Assembly (NCBI GenBank): GCA_022825065.1
Contig: JAJDYR010000022.1
Coordinates: 313,426-377,425 of the forward strand
From: a bacterium
Lineage (GTDB): Bacteria; UBA8248
Length of the DNA: 64,000 bases
Direction of reading: 5' to 3'
This document shows positions 9,147 through 17,631 of the stretch, piece after piece. Under the pieces are notes generated by a model. The model was not told the origin of the DNA and did no database searches. It was given only the letters and a program-made list of their open reading frames with translations. The number at the start of each line of letters is the position of its first letter. Within the stretch, counting starts at the first letter, position 1. The position numbers were made by a program, and so were the translations under genes.

Positions 9147-10151
9147 CTACATGAAATACTTCCGGTCGTTCATGTCCGGGTACATGTCCCCCACCCACTT
9201 CGCATAGCCGTTGAACAGGAGCGTCGGCCTTCTCTTGTTCGTTCCCAGCATGCGCTCCGACGCCTGGGACCATCTGGGGTGATTGAACTTCGGGTTGATG
9301 TTGGCCCAGAAGCCGTACTCACTGGGCCCCGCTTTCTCCCAGAACGTGCGGGGCCGCTTTTCGGTGAATTCGATGGCAACGACGGATTTTATGCTCTTGA
9401 ATCCATATTTCCAGGGAACCACCAAACGCAGGGGCGCGCCGTGCTGCTGCGGCATGGGATAACCGTAAATGCCCGTGCCCATTATCGCCAGTTCGTTCAT
9501 GGCCTCCTTCATGGTGAGACCTTCCACGTACGGCCACGGGTACCAGACCTGGAGCTGCCCCAACGCCACCTTGCGGTTCAGGAAGGTGGTGAATTTGACG
9601 TATTTCGCCTTGCTCGTGGGCTCTACTTTCTTGATGAGTTCGGAAATCCTGAAACCCGTCCACGGAACAGCCATCGCCCACGCTTCCACGCAGCGGAAAC
9701 GATACAGTCGCTCCTCCAGCGTCATGCCCTTGATCAACTCGTCGATATCGTAGGTTTTGGGCTTCTTGACGTGGCCTTTCACCTCCACCTGCCAGGGGCG
9801 CGTCTCCATGCGCTTGGCCAGCCAGGAGATCGCCTTGGTGCCGCCGAATTCGTAGAAATTGTTGTACTCGGCCGCGACTTTTTCTTCCGTAAGAGGCCGA
9901 TCCAGCGTGAAGGCGGGATTCCGGCGCGCCGGGTACAGGCTCACCGTTTGATCCTTGGGATGCGCGCCCGTCTTTTTCGCCTGCGCCAGGGCGACCGGCC
10001 CGTCGCGTTCGGGCCAGTAGGGAGGCGTCACCATCTGGCTCAGCATCAGACCCGCGCCGCCCGCCAGGAACTTGCGGCGGTTCAGAAAAACGGATTCGGG
10101 CGTGGCTTCACGCTCGGGCATCGACCATTCGGGCTTTTTGATGTAATTCAT
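9147..10151 (-). CDS. msrP: Protein-methionine-sulfoxide reductase, molybdenum subunit MsrP (YedY)
   Basis: Repairs oxidised methionines in periplasmic proteins using a molybdopterin cofactor. 334 residues. A twin-arginine signal (NRRKFLAGGAG at about residue 24) indicates export already folded with cofactor. The Mo-ligating Cys sits in YRFRCVEAW, followed by VPWTGF and the conserved YPMPQQHGAPLRLVVPWKYGFKS segment typical of sulfite-oxidase-fold proteins. The ATG has an AAGGGGA ribosome site. The usual membrane partner MsrQ, a haem protein that feeds electrons, is not adjacent in this window, so electron supply here is an open question. Confidence 0.95.
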   Translation of the reverse strand: MNYIKKPEWSMPEREATPESVFLNRRKFLAGGAGLMLSQMVTPPYWPERDGPVALAQAKKTGAHPKDQTVSLYPARRNPAFTLDRPLTEEKVAAEYNNFYEFGGTKAISWLAKRMETRPWQVEVKGHVKKPKTYDIDELIKGMTLEERLYRFRCVEAWAMAVPWTGFRISELIKKVEPTSKAKYVKFTTFLNRKVALGQLQVWYPWPYVEGLTMKEAMNELAIMGTGIYGYPMPQQHGAPLRLVVPWKYGFKSIKSVVAIEFTEKRPRTFWEKAGPSEYGFWANINPKFNHPRWSQASERMLGTNKRRPTLLFNGYAKWVGDMYPDMNDRKYFM

Positions 10152-10391
10152 CTCGTCCCCTTTTGGGTGGCGGCTGGAGCCGGGTGTATGCTCCAGAGCA
10201 GGCGAATCGTTTTGAGCGAAACTATGGATGCGAATCCGCCTTCCATAACGACCCTTGGGAATATATCATAGAATTCTCACCAAGTAGTGAGAAAACCCGG
10301 TTTCAAGGAATCTATACAGTTGGAACTGTGCGCATACGTCGCGCAGGCGCGCCCCGCAGGCACAGAGACGACCATTCGATCGAGGAGACCC

Positions 10392-11450
10392 ATGTCCGAA
10401 ATACGCTACCCCGTAGAACGCCTGGAGAATTTCATTCACGCCGTCTTATCAGCGCACGACGTTCTGGACGAGCACGCCCGTATCTGCGCCGTCCGCATGA
10501 TCGAAGCCGACCTCCACGGGATGCACGGACACGGCATCTTCCGGCTCCCTCCCTATTGCCGCAGAATCCGGGAAGGCGGCTACAACCTGAGGCCCGACAT
10601 CCGCGCCGAGCGCGAAACCGCCGTGAGCGCTCTCATCGACGGAGATAACGGTTTCGGCCAGGTGGTGGTGACCTTCGCGGCCGAACTCGCCATCCAGAAG
10701 GCGCGGGAAAACGGGCTGGCGTGGATCGGCATCCACCGTGGAAACCATGCCGGCGCAGCGGGCGTCTATGCCGCCCTGCCCCTCGCGCACGACATGATCG
10801 GGATGTACATGGCCGTCGCGAACGCCAACCACATGCCGCCCTGGGGCGGCGTGGACATGCTCCTGAGCACCAACCCCATCGCCTACGCCATCCCCGCGGG
10901 CGAGGAGCCGCCATTCGTCCTCGACATGGCCACCACCGAGACCTCCTACGGAAAGGTGAAGGTCTACGCCCAGGAGGGAAAACCGATGCCCGAGGGCTGG
11001 ATGATGACCAAAGACGGAAAACCCCTCACCGACGCCTCACGCGCCGAGGAGGGTTTTCTGCTGCCCATCGGGGGGCACAAGGGCTATGGCCTGAACATGA
11101 TGATCGGCGCGCTCGCAGGCGTTCTGAACGGAGCGGCCTTTGGATCTGACGTCATCGATTTCAACAAGGATTTCAAGACGCCCACGAACACGGGCCAGGT
11201 GTTCTTCGCCATGCGGCCGGACATCTTCCGCGACCTGGACGACTTCAAGGCGGAGATGGACCTGAGGATCCGCGAGATCAGGAATTCCGCCCCCATGGAG
11301 GGGGGAGACCCCATCCGGATTCCCGGCGAGAACCTCGCGCGCCGAAAAGAGCAGATGCGCAGGGACGGCGTGCCCGTCGCCGCGCCCGTGCTCGCCCAGC
11401 TGAGAGAGTTGGCCGGAGAACTCGGTCTCGAGGACAGGCTCGCCGACTAA
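10392..11450 (+). CDS. Ldh_2-family malate/L-lactate-type dehydrogenase
   Basis: A 352-residue member of the MDH/LDH type-2 family, NAD(P)-dependent 2-hydroxyacid or imino-acid dehydrogenases with a fold unlike classical LDH. Family motifs: HGMHGHGIFRLP at about residue 45, RGNHAGAAGVY, PWGGVDMLLSTNPIAYAIP and GGHKGYGLNMM. The substrate cannot be read from sequence; homologues act on malate, lactate, ureidoglycolate, sulfolactate or delta-1-piperideine-2-carboxylate. ATG 10392 is preferred over an upstream frame because of a GAGGAGA ribosome site. It abuts the convergent permease gene with no spacer. Confidence 0.87.
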   Translation: MSEIRYPVERLENFIHAVLSAHDVLDEHARICAVRMIEADLHGMHGHGIFRLPPYCRRIREGGYNLRPDIRAERETAVSALIDGDNGFGQVVVTFAAELAIQKARENGLAWIGIHRGNHAGAAGVYAALPLAHDMIGMYMAVANANHMPPWGGVDMLLSTNPIAYAIPAGEEPPFVLDMATTETSYGKVKVYAQEGKPMPEGWMMTKDGKPLTDASRAEEGFLLPIGGHKGYGLNMMIGALAGVLNGAAFGSDVIDFNKDFKTPTNTGQVFFAMRPDIFRDLDDFKAEMDLRIREIRNSAPMEGGDPIRIPGENLARRKEQMRRDGVPVAAPVLAQLRELAGELGLEDRLAD

Positions 11451-12311
11451 TCACGCCAGGCTGATCAGCGCGCCTCCCGCGACGATGAAGGCCGCGCCCA
11501 GCACCATGAGCGGCGTCAGCGGCTCCATGCCTTGCGGCAAGAATCGAGAGAAGAGCAGCACGAACAGGGGCTGGGCCGAGGTGATCGGCGTCACGACGAC
11601 GATTCGGCCCTCCTCGAGGGCGAAGAAAAGCGATGTCAGGGCCGAGAAACTGGCGAGTCCCACGAGGATGAAATAAAAGAGGCCCTTCCCGGTGAAGTCC
11701 TTGCGTCCGCTTCTGGAATTCGCCAGAACCAGGGCCATGACGATGCTCGACGTCCCCGCCATTACGAAAATCGCCAGCGTCTTGTAGGGCACGTCGGGCG
11801 AGGAGTAGCGGATGATGAGGTCGCGCATGACCCATATGAGCGTGGCGCCGATCGCATAGGCGATTCCGGTGAGCGCCCACGAGCGAATCTCGTCCTTCCT
11901 GATCGACAAGACGATGATGCCGCATACGATGAGCGCCGTTCCCAGGGCGAGGACGGGCGTGAGTTGCTCGCCCAGCAGCAAGACGGCCAGCGTGCTGGAG
12001 AAGAGCGGCCCCAGCCCGCGCAGGATCCCCGAGGGGGCCGCCCCGATGCGCTGGACGCCCGCGAACTGAAACGTCCTCGAAATGCTGGGGGTGATGACGC
12101 CGAGCCCCACGAACCAGAGCAGGTGCGGATTGGCGAAAGCGCTCATCGGCACGCTCGCCGCTATCCAGGGCAGATAGAGCAGCGTCACCGTGGCCGAGGC
12201 CACGAACCCGCCGAACACGGGCGTCGCCTCCCGCGTCGCCAGGCGCGAGAAGATGAAGGTCAGCGCGAAAAAAGCCGACGCCGCGATGGCCAGGGGAATC
12301 TCTGTCAACAC
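11451..12311 (-). CDS. EamA-family (drug/metabolite superfamily) permease
   Basis: A 286-residue integral membrane protein with about ten hydrophobic helices in two repeated five-helix halves, the EamA layout. The start is GTG at 12311 with a GAGG ribosome site. The second EamA unit begins near ALTGIAYAIGATLIWVM. Family members export amino acids, sugars or other metabolites; no substrate signature is visible. It lies tail to tail with the Ldh_2 dehydrogenase and downstream of an M24 peptidase gene that has its own terminator, so it is probably transcribed separately. Confidence 0.85.
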   Translation of the reverse strand: MLTEIPLAIAASAFFALTFIFSRLATREATPVFGGFVASATVTLLYLPWIAASVPMSAFANPHLLWFVGLGVITPSISRTFQFAGVQRIGAAPSGILRGLGPLFSSTLAVLLLGEQLTPVLALGTALIVCGIIVLSIRKDEIRSWALTGIAYAIGATLIWVMRDLIIRYSSPDVPYKTLAIFVMAGTSSIVMALVLANSRSGRKDFTGKGLFYFILVGLASFSALTSLFFALEEGRIVVVTPITSAQPLFVLLFSRFLPQGMEPLTPLMVLGAAFIVAGGALISLA

Positions 12312-12330
12312 ATGCCTCGCCTCACAACCA

Positions 12331-12371
12331 ACAAAAAGAAAAAGCGCCCCCGGCTTTCGGCCAGGGGCGCC
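12331..12371 (-). terminator. Intrinsic terminator of the M24 peptidase gene
   Basis: On the minus strand, about 20 bases after the peptidase stop, a GC-rich hairpin (outer stem 12344-12350 with 12364-12370, inner pairs GGC/GCC around a GAAA-containing loop) is followed by two T-runs. A textbook rho-independent terminator. Confidence 0.88.
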
Positions 12372-12390
12372 GATTCGACCAAGCGCCTGC

Positions 12391-13629
12391 TCAGTCCTGG
12401 ATGATCAGCTCCTCGCAATAGGGAGCGCGCGTCATGTAGACCGGCTCATCCTCGGTGATGAGGATGTGATCCTCGATGCGCACGCCGGCCCCGCCGGGAA
12501 TTCCCGGCACGAAAATGAGCGGCTCGATGGCGAACGTCATCCCCGGTACGAAATCCACGCTCTCGGCGCCAGGCATCACCTCGCCCACGTAGGGCGGCTC
12601 GTTGGGCGATATGCCGCAGCCGTGCCCGATGAACAGCTTGATGAAGTTATCCTCCAGGCCTGCCGAGCGCGCGACTTCCAGGAACTCCGCCGCTGAGTCG
12701 TCGTTCGTGTAGCCGGGGCGCATTTTTTCGATTCCCGCCCTGAGCGCCTTGTAGACGGTCGTATACACTTTCTGCTGCATGGGATGCGGCGGGCCGCCGG
12801 CCACCTTCGCGCGCCCGCAGTCGCCGAAATACCCGTTCCAGCAGGCGCCGATGTCGATGAAGACGATGTCCGCGTTCCTGATGATCTTATCGGTGGGAAA
12901 GCGGGTCGGCGGCGCCATGTGCTCGCCCGAGGCGACGAACGGAGACGCCAGGTGTCCGAACTCGCCGCCGTGGGTGAAGAGCGTCTTCATCGCTTCTGCC
13001 GCCACGTCGAACTCGCGAACGCCCGGCTCGGCGTGGTTCAAGGCCGTGATGGTCACGGCGTCGGCGATGGCGCAAGCCTGGTGGAGGCAGGCGATTTCAT
13101 CCGGCGTCTTCTGCACCCGACTCATGTACATGAACTGCTCGCCGTCCACGAAGGTGGCTTCGGGGAAGTATTTTTCGATCATCGCCCGCTGTGTGAACGT
13201 GTGCCCGTCGAGCCCGATGGTGCCGTTCGAAACCCCCCAGTCATCGAAACGCGTCTTGATGTCGGTGCCCACCGTGTGCTCGACGAGACCCGGCTCCTCG
13301 AGGATGCCGATGGGCACGTAGTCGTCTATCCAGGGCATGCACTCCTCGATGCGGTGCGCCTCGCCGCTCGAGGCGAGCAGCGTCGGGTTGCCCTCCTGCC
13401 GAAGCAGCACCCCGTAGGTGGTGGAGGAGCGGTACTGAATCATGATGACGCGCGCGCTGGTGAGATAGCGCACGTTCTCGTCCTTCCAGAGGATGAGGGC
13501 GTCGATGCCCTTTTCCTTCATCGCCGCCTGGGTCTTCTCGACGCGCTCTCGGCGCATGCGGTCCATATCGATCCGGTGCTCCCAGTCGACCATCATCGAC
13601 CCGCGCGCCCATGTGGGGTAGTCCGTCAT
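12391..13629 (-). CDS. M24-family metallopeptidase (Xaa-Pro aminopeptidase/creatinase fold)
   Basis: A 412-residue protein with an N-terminal creatinase-like domain and a C-terminal pita-bread domain. All five metal ligands of active M24 peptidases are present: Asp in IDIGACW, Asp in FGDCGR, His in IGHGCGI, Glu in FAIEPLIF and Glu in RIEDHIL. It probably removes N-terminal residues before proline, or acts on a small substrate as in creatinase- or dimethylsulfoniopropionate-lyase-type relatives. The ATG at 13629 is chosen for its GAGGAGGAAG ribosome site; the longer open frame upstream is unlikely to be translated. Confidence 0.88.
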   Translation of the reverse strand: MTDYPTWARGSMMVDWEHRIDMDRMRRERVEKTQAAMKEKGIDALILWKDENVRYLTSARVIMIQYRSSTTYGVLLRQEGNPTLLASSGEAHRIEECMPWIDDYVPIGILEEPGLVEHTVGTDIKTRFDDWGVSNGTIGLDGHTFTQRAMIEKYFPEATFVDGEQFMYMSRVQKTPDEIACLHQACAIADAVTITALNHAEPGVREFDVAAEAMKTLFTHGGEFGHLASPFVASGEHMAPPTRFPTDKIIRNADIVFIDIGACWNGYFGDCGRAKVAGGPPHPMQQKVYTTVYKALRAGIEKMRPGYTNDDSAAEFLEVARSAGLEDNFIKLFIGHGCGISPNEPPYVGEVMPGAESVDFVPGMTFAIEPLIFVPGIPGGAGVRIEDHILITEDEPVYMTRAPYCEELIIQD

Positions 13630-13888
13630 TGCGTCTTCCTCCTCGAAAAACAAAGATTTCGGCCTGAAAATATCGAGTCCGCAAACGATTGTTCCGAATA
13701 TGAAATTCGCGGCGACGCTAGCACCCGCGCCTTGACCTGTCAAGAAAACGCGGGCGGGGCGGGGTTGCGAGAGCTCCCGAAAACGCAGGCGCGTGCTCCG
13801 CATCGTTGACTTCACTCCCCGTCCTCGCTAATTTCGGCCCAAAGGACACGCAACGAGCGCATTCGTCAAACCAATATGGAGAAGTCCT

Positions 13889-14656
13889 ATGAGCAACATC
13901 AATTATGAAGTGGAAGGCAAAACCGCCATCATCACCCTGAACCGGCCCGAGAAACTCAACTCGTACACCGAGGAAATGGTGGACGATTTATACGACCTCA
14001 GTCAGAAATTCATGAAAGACAACAACGTATGGACGGCCATCATCACCGGCGCGGGGGACCGCGCGTTCTGCGCCGGCCATGACCTCACTTCGGTCGTTGC
14101 GAGCGAAGGCCAGTACAATGAGCACGACTCTCCCACAATGTGGTACGGCGAATACGAGATATACAAGCCCATCATCGCCGCGGTGAACGGCTACGCCTAT
14201 GGCGGGGGATGCTCGATGGCGCTCTCGTGCGACATCCGGATTGCTTCCGAAAACGCGGTTTTCGGCTACCCGCAGCCCAAGTACGGCGCGATGAGCCTCG
14301 GCGGGCACCAGCGCCTGCCCAAGACCATCCCGCCCGGCATCGCCATGGAATTCATGCTGACCGGCAGGAACATCACCGCGGATGAAGCCGAACGCTGGGG
14401 CATGGTGAACAAGGTGGTGCCCCAGGACAAGCTGATGGGCGAGGCGCGCGCCATGGCCGCCCTCATCAACGAGAACGCGCCCCTGGCTGTGCAGCACACG
14501 AAAGAAGCGGTGCTCAAGGGTCTGAGAACGCCCGACGTGCGCGAGGGTATCGCCAATGCCAAACTCATCAGCTATCGCCTCCAGACCTCGCGCGACACGC
14601 AGGAGGGTCTCGCGGCCTTCATGGAGAAGAGAAAACCCGAATGGGAGGGCCGCTAA
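13889..14656 (+). CDS. Enoyl-CoA hydratase/isomerase family protein
   Basis: A 255-residue crotonase-fold protein. Oxyanion-hole segments are GDRAFCAGHDL and NGYAYGGGCSMALSCDIRIA. Homologues hydrate, isomerise or cleave acyl-CoA thioesters. At the usual acidic catalytic positions the region reads FGYPQPKYGAMSLGG, which departs from classical hydratase (where two Glu residues act), so dehydratase or isomerase chemistry is possible. ATG with GGAGAAG ribosome site. Neighbours do not form an obvious beta-oxidation operon. Confidence 0.88.
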   Translation: MSNINYEVEGKTAIITLNRPEKLNSYTEEMVDDLYDLSQKFMKDNNVWTAIITGAGDRAFCAGHDLTSVVASEGQYNEHDSPTMWYGEYEIYKPIIAAVNGYAYGGGCSMALSCDIRIASENAVFGYPQPKYGAMSLGGHQRLPKTIPPGIAMEFMLTGRNITADEAERWGMVNKVVPQDKLMGEARAMAALINENAPLAVQHTKEAVLKGLRTPDVREGIANAKLISYRLQTSRDTQEGLAAFMEKRKPEWEGR

Positions 14657-14720
14657 GGCGCATGGACTAGGCCCTCGCTTCACTGGAACTTACATATGTA
14701 TTCATATGAGGAATCCATAG

Positions 14721-15758
14721 ATGAATGATGCACCGAAAATCGGTATGGCCTTCATCGGGCTCGGCTGGTGGGGCGCCGTGCTCGCGGACGCCGCCCTCGC
14801 CTCCGGGAAAGTGGCGGTGACCGGCGGATTCGCCCGCACGCCCTCCTCCCGCGAGGAATTCGTCGGTAAATACGGGGGAAAGAATTTTACTTCTATTGAC
14901 GAGGTGATGGCCGACCCTGAGACTGAAGCCGTCGTCATCGCCACGGCGAACTCCGTACACAAGGAAATCGCAGTCGCCGCCGCCCGCGCGGGCAAGCACG
15001 TTCACCTGGAAAAGCCCATGGCCCTCAGCGTTTCCGACGCGAAAGAAGTGGAGCAGGCCTGCAGGGAACACGACATAAAACTCCACATGGGGCAGAACTT
15101 CCGGCGTTGGCCGATGTTCCGCAAGGCGAAGGAAATCGTGGAGAACGGGGACCTGGGACTGGTGAACTACACGGTCGCCACGTTTTCCAATAATCACGGC
15201 TTCACCTCCGGCCCAAAGAGCATGCGGTGGGACGCCACGGAGAACCCGGGCGGGCCGCTCTACAGCTACACCATCCATCTCGCGGACATGATGGAATACC
15301 TCTTCGGCGACGTGGACGAGGTGAGCGGTGCATGCGCCAAGGTGGGCGGCCCCAACCCCCAGGAAGACGCCGCCGCCGCCATCCTGCGCTTCAAGAGCGG
15401 GCTGATGGGCGTCATCTCGAGCAGCTATCTGGCTCCCTTTCACTTCGCCTACGACATTCAGGGCACCGAAGCCAACCTGAGCCTCTCCACAACGGACAAC
15501 CCGACCCTCAAGCGCCCTATCGACCTGATGGGGGGGCTCGAAACCACAATCGTGGAACTCGACCACGATCTCGTGGAGGGAAGACTCCTCGCCAACCGCG
15601 AGCAGTTCGACGACCTCGTCGACGCCATTCGGGAAGACAGGGACCCCGAAGTCACCGGGCGCCACGGCGTACGGGCGCTCGCCATCATGCGGGCCATTCT
15701 CAAGAGCAACGCCGAGAGGCGGATTGTGACGATCGAGGAGATTCTGGAGAACGACTAG
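14721..15758 (+). CDS. Gfo/Idh/MocA-family oxidoreductase
   Basis: A 345-residue NAD(P)-dependent dehydrogenase. The N-terminal Rossmann domain shows FIGLGWWGAVLADAA and the family Lys in the EKP motif (HLEKPMALS), which contacts cofactor and substrate. The C-terminal half is the alpha/beta domain with the catalytic-His region around YSYTIHLADMMEYLFG. Members oxidise sugars, inositols or their derivatives. ATG with a GAGGAA ribosome site 65 bases after the hydratase gene; the two may be co-transcribed. Confidence 0.9.
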   Translation: MNDAPKIGMAFIGLGWWGAVLADAALASGKVAVTGGFARTPSSREEFVGKYGGKNFTSIDEVMADPETEAVVIATANSVHKEIAVAAARAGKHVHLEKPMALSVSDAKEVEQACREHDIKLHMGQNFRRWPMFRKAKEIVENGDLGLVNYTVATFSNNHGFTSGPKSMRWDATENPGGPLYSYTIHLADMMEYLFGDVDEVSGACAKVGGPNPQEDAAAAILRFKSGLMGVISSSYLAPFHFAYDIQGTEANLSLSTTDNPTLKRPIDLMGGLETTIVELDHDLVEGRLLANREQFDDLVDAIREDRDPEVTGRHGVRALAIMRAILKSNAERRIVTIEEILEND

Positions 15759-15871
15759 GCCCGAATCAGCCCTCTCGCCACGGGGGTCTGATTCGCGTAT
15801 AATCCTGCCTCGTTGGCCCATCGCATATCTGCGACTTGTTCCGCCCGGACTCGTCCCGGAAACCATCTCTC

Positions 15872-16663
15872 ATGGGCAGGCGCCGCGATACCCCGGATTT
15901 CACGCGCTCCAACAAATTCCCGGCGCTCGAATACCGACCCAAGGCCCAGGAGCGCGAACTCACCAGAAAACTCATCGAATCCCAGAGCGCGAGCGAGCGA
16001 GAAGCGCTGGGCCAGAAACTGCTCGACAGCATCTGCCGAAACCTCGAAATCCCCCGCTCGCGCCTGCGCGTGCTCAACGAGCGGCAGCCCCACAAAATGT
16101 ATGAAGGAAAACTCGCCTCCAAGCTTTACGGCGTCTACTACTGCCAAAACGCGATGATCGAAATCGCCAACCTCACGTCGATTCGCAAACAGGTCGTCGC
16201 GGGCAAGACGTTTCTCGATACCCTCATCCACGAACTCATGCACCACATCGACAGGAAATTTCTCCGTATACCCTCCACGCCCCACAGCCCCGGCTTTTAC
16301 GCGCGCATCGAGGACCTCAAGACCAAACTCATGCGCACGAGGGGCGAGGATCGGGCATCCCCGCAAGAAACCGCCTGGCAAAGACCCAGGGACCTCACGG
16401 CGGCTCTCGAATCGGCGATCTCCAGTGCCCAGGCGGGAAACGCTCCTCAGAACTCCGGAAACCCGGCCCCGGCGGCCCGGCCTGAGACGAGAAAGCCGAG
16501 ATGGACCCCGCCGGGGGAATCCGAACTTCTCACCCATGCGAAGCCAGAAGAATCGAGCGCAACGGAAAAACCGCCGCGCACGGAAGAAGAACCCGCTTCC
16601 GTGAATCATCCCCCAAAAGACGCTTCCGGCGAGAAAGAACCGCAACTGTCGTTCGATTTTTAA
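15872..16663 (+). CDS. HELMH zinc-metalloprotease-like protein with disordered tail
   Basis: A 263-residue protein. The middle (residues about 65-150) holds TLIHELMHHID, an HExxH zinc site, with a later HSPGFYARI His as a possible third ligand. This resembles SprT-like or other small metallopeptidase domains, but I cannot place it in a named family. From about residue 165 the sequence becomes rich in Pro, Glu, Ala and Lys, probably disordered, ending in QLSFDF, a short hydrophobic C-terminus that resembles a clamp-binding (QLxLF-like) peptide. The start is taken at ATG 15872; a TTG at 15836 would add 12 residues. Confidence 0.6.
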   Translation: MGRRRDTPDFTRSNKFPALEYRPKAQERELTRKLIESQSASEREALGQKLLDSICRNLEIPRSRLRVLNERQPHKMYEGKLASKLYGVYYCQNAMIEIANLTSIRKQVVAGKTFLDTLIHELMHHIDRKFLRIPSTPHSPGFYARIEDLKTKLMRTRGEDRASPQETAWQRPRDLTAALESAISSAQAGNAPQNSGNPAPAARPETRKPRWTPPGESELLTHAKPEESSATEKPPRTEEEPASVNHPPKDASGEKEPQLSFDF

Positions 16664-16861
16664 TTCCTACAATCTACTTTAGATAAACGACAATAAAATT
16701 TTGAAGCATATTGTGAAAGAAATTCAAAAAAATTGCCCTCCAGGAACCGCCTTTTGCCTCCCGCTTCGAGCGGTTGTCTTTCATCCGGCGATTGGGTAAA
16801 CAAGAGAACTGGGCATACGCCATCATACAACCAAGCGCACATCGCAGAGGAGTTTCCCTAT

Positions 16862-17554
16862 ATGAGGCCGGCTAACGATTCCGTCCCGAAACCCTGGGGG
16901 CCGCTGGCGGGTTTTTGGTCCTGGCAGTACCTGAACCTTTGGAAGACCATCAAACTCGTCACGAGCAAACGGGTCAAGAGTTTTTACGAGAAATTTCCAA
17001 ACGTACTTCCTCCGGGCACCGCCTTCCCCGACTTCGAACTCAAGGACATTCACGGGAACGTCCACCGCATGTCGGATTATCTGGGGAAAAAATACGTGGT
17101 GATCACCACGGGCGCCATCACGTGACCGCCCTACAGGCGGCAGGTGCCGTTTTACGAAGAGTTGCAGGAGAAATATACGGACCGCGACGTGGTCGTCTTC
17201 AATCTCTACGTGAGGGAGCCCCACGCGGGCGAGCGCGGATTCCCCGAGATCAGAAACCATGAGTCCTACGAGCACAAGCGGAGCTACGCGCAGAAGCTGG
17301 CCGAGCTCAAGGGCATGGAAACCAGCATCCTCGTCGACGAGATGGATCAGAAGGTGCACGCCATGCTCGGAGACCTGCCGAACACCATCTGGCTCATCGG
17401 CAAGGACGGGAAGGTGGCCTACAAGTGCACGTGGTCCAATGCGGAGCACGTGGATGAATATCTGGCCCGGATGGTGAACGAAGACCCCGCATTCGAGGGA
17501 ATGCCAAAAATGGAGCACACCGTCTTCACCGCTCGCGCCGGCACGGCTATCTAG
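16862..17554 (+). CDS. Iodothyronine-deiodinase-like selenoprotein (in-frame UGA = Sec88)
   Basis: A thioredoxin-fold protein of 230 residues if the UGA at 17123-17125 is read as selenocysteine. The active site reads GAIT-U-PPYRRQ, matching the GSATUPPF motif of animal deiodinases. The next strand, VVFNLYVREPHAGERGF, matches the deiodinase YIDEAHPSDGW stretch, and the C-terminal LPNTIWLIGKDGKVAYK matches LPERLYVV..GRVAYK. The ATG at 16862 has an AGAGGAG ribosome site. No other stop interrupts the frame and a hairpin follows the UGA directly. Family knowledge: Sec gives a strong nucleophile for reductive dehalogenation or peroxide/disulfide chemistry. The bacterial substrate is unknown. Alternatives are a nonsense mutation or a sequencing error at a Cys codon, less likely because the stop falls exactly on the redox position and both flanks are conserved. 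An intrinsic terminator follows. Confidence 0.85.
17123..17152 (+). promoter_or_regulatory. Candidate bacterial SECIS element directly after UGA
   Basis: Bases just after the UGA can fold two ways. A 5-bp hairpin (17126-17130 with 17136-17140) starts at once. Better matching known SECIS elements, a stem of 4 GC pairs extendable by weaker pairs (17135-17141 with 17146-17152) carries an AGGU apical loop whose second base is G, about 16 bases from the UGA. That spacing and the loop G fit the bacterial SECIS rule for SelB recruitment. Confidence 0.6.
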
Positions 17555-17570
17555 CGAAATTCGTCTTTGA

Positions 17571-17601
17571 AAAGCGCCCCCGTTTTCGAGGGGCGTTTTT
17601 C
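17571..17601 (+). terminator. Intrinsic terminator after the deiodinase-like gene
   Basis: Stem CGCCCC/GGGGCG (17575-17580 with 17590-17595) with a 9-base loop, preceded by A residues and followed by five T residues, 17 bases after the stop codon. Confidence 0.85.
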
Positions 17602-17631
17602 GTTTCTGTAGCGAACGGAGGAAACCCGGAC

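Noticed and set aside
14667..15866. Long open frame antisense to the Gfo/Idh/MocA gene
   Set aside because: It mirrors a well-supported gene. GC-rich third positions create long antisense frames; its His/Arg/Gly-rich composition fits no protein family.
17123..17125. The TGA as a simple nonsense mutation making a pseudogene
   Set aside because: The stop lies exactly on the Sec position of the deiodinase motif, both flanks are intact and conserved, and a hairpin follows. Sequencing error remains possible but is less likely.
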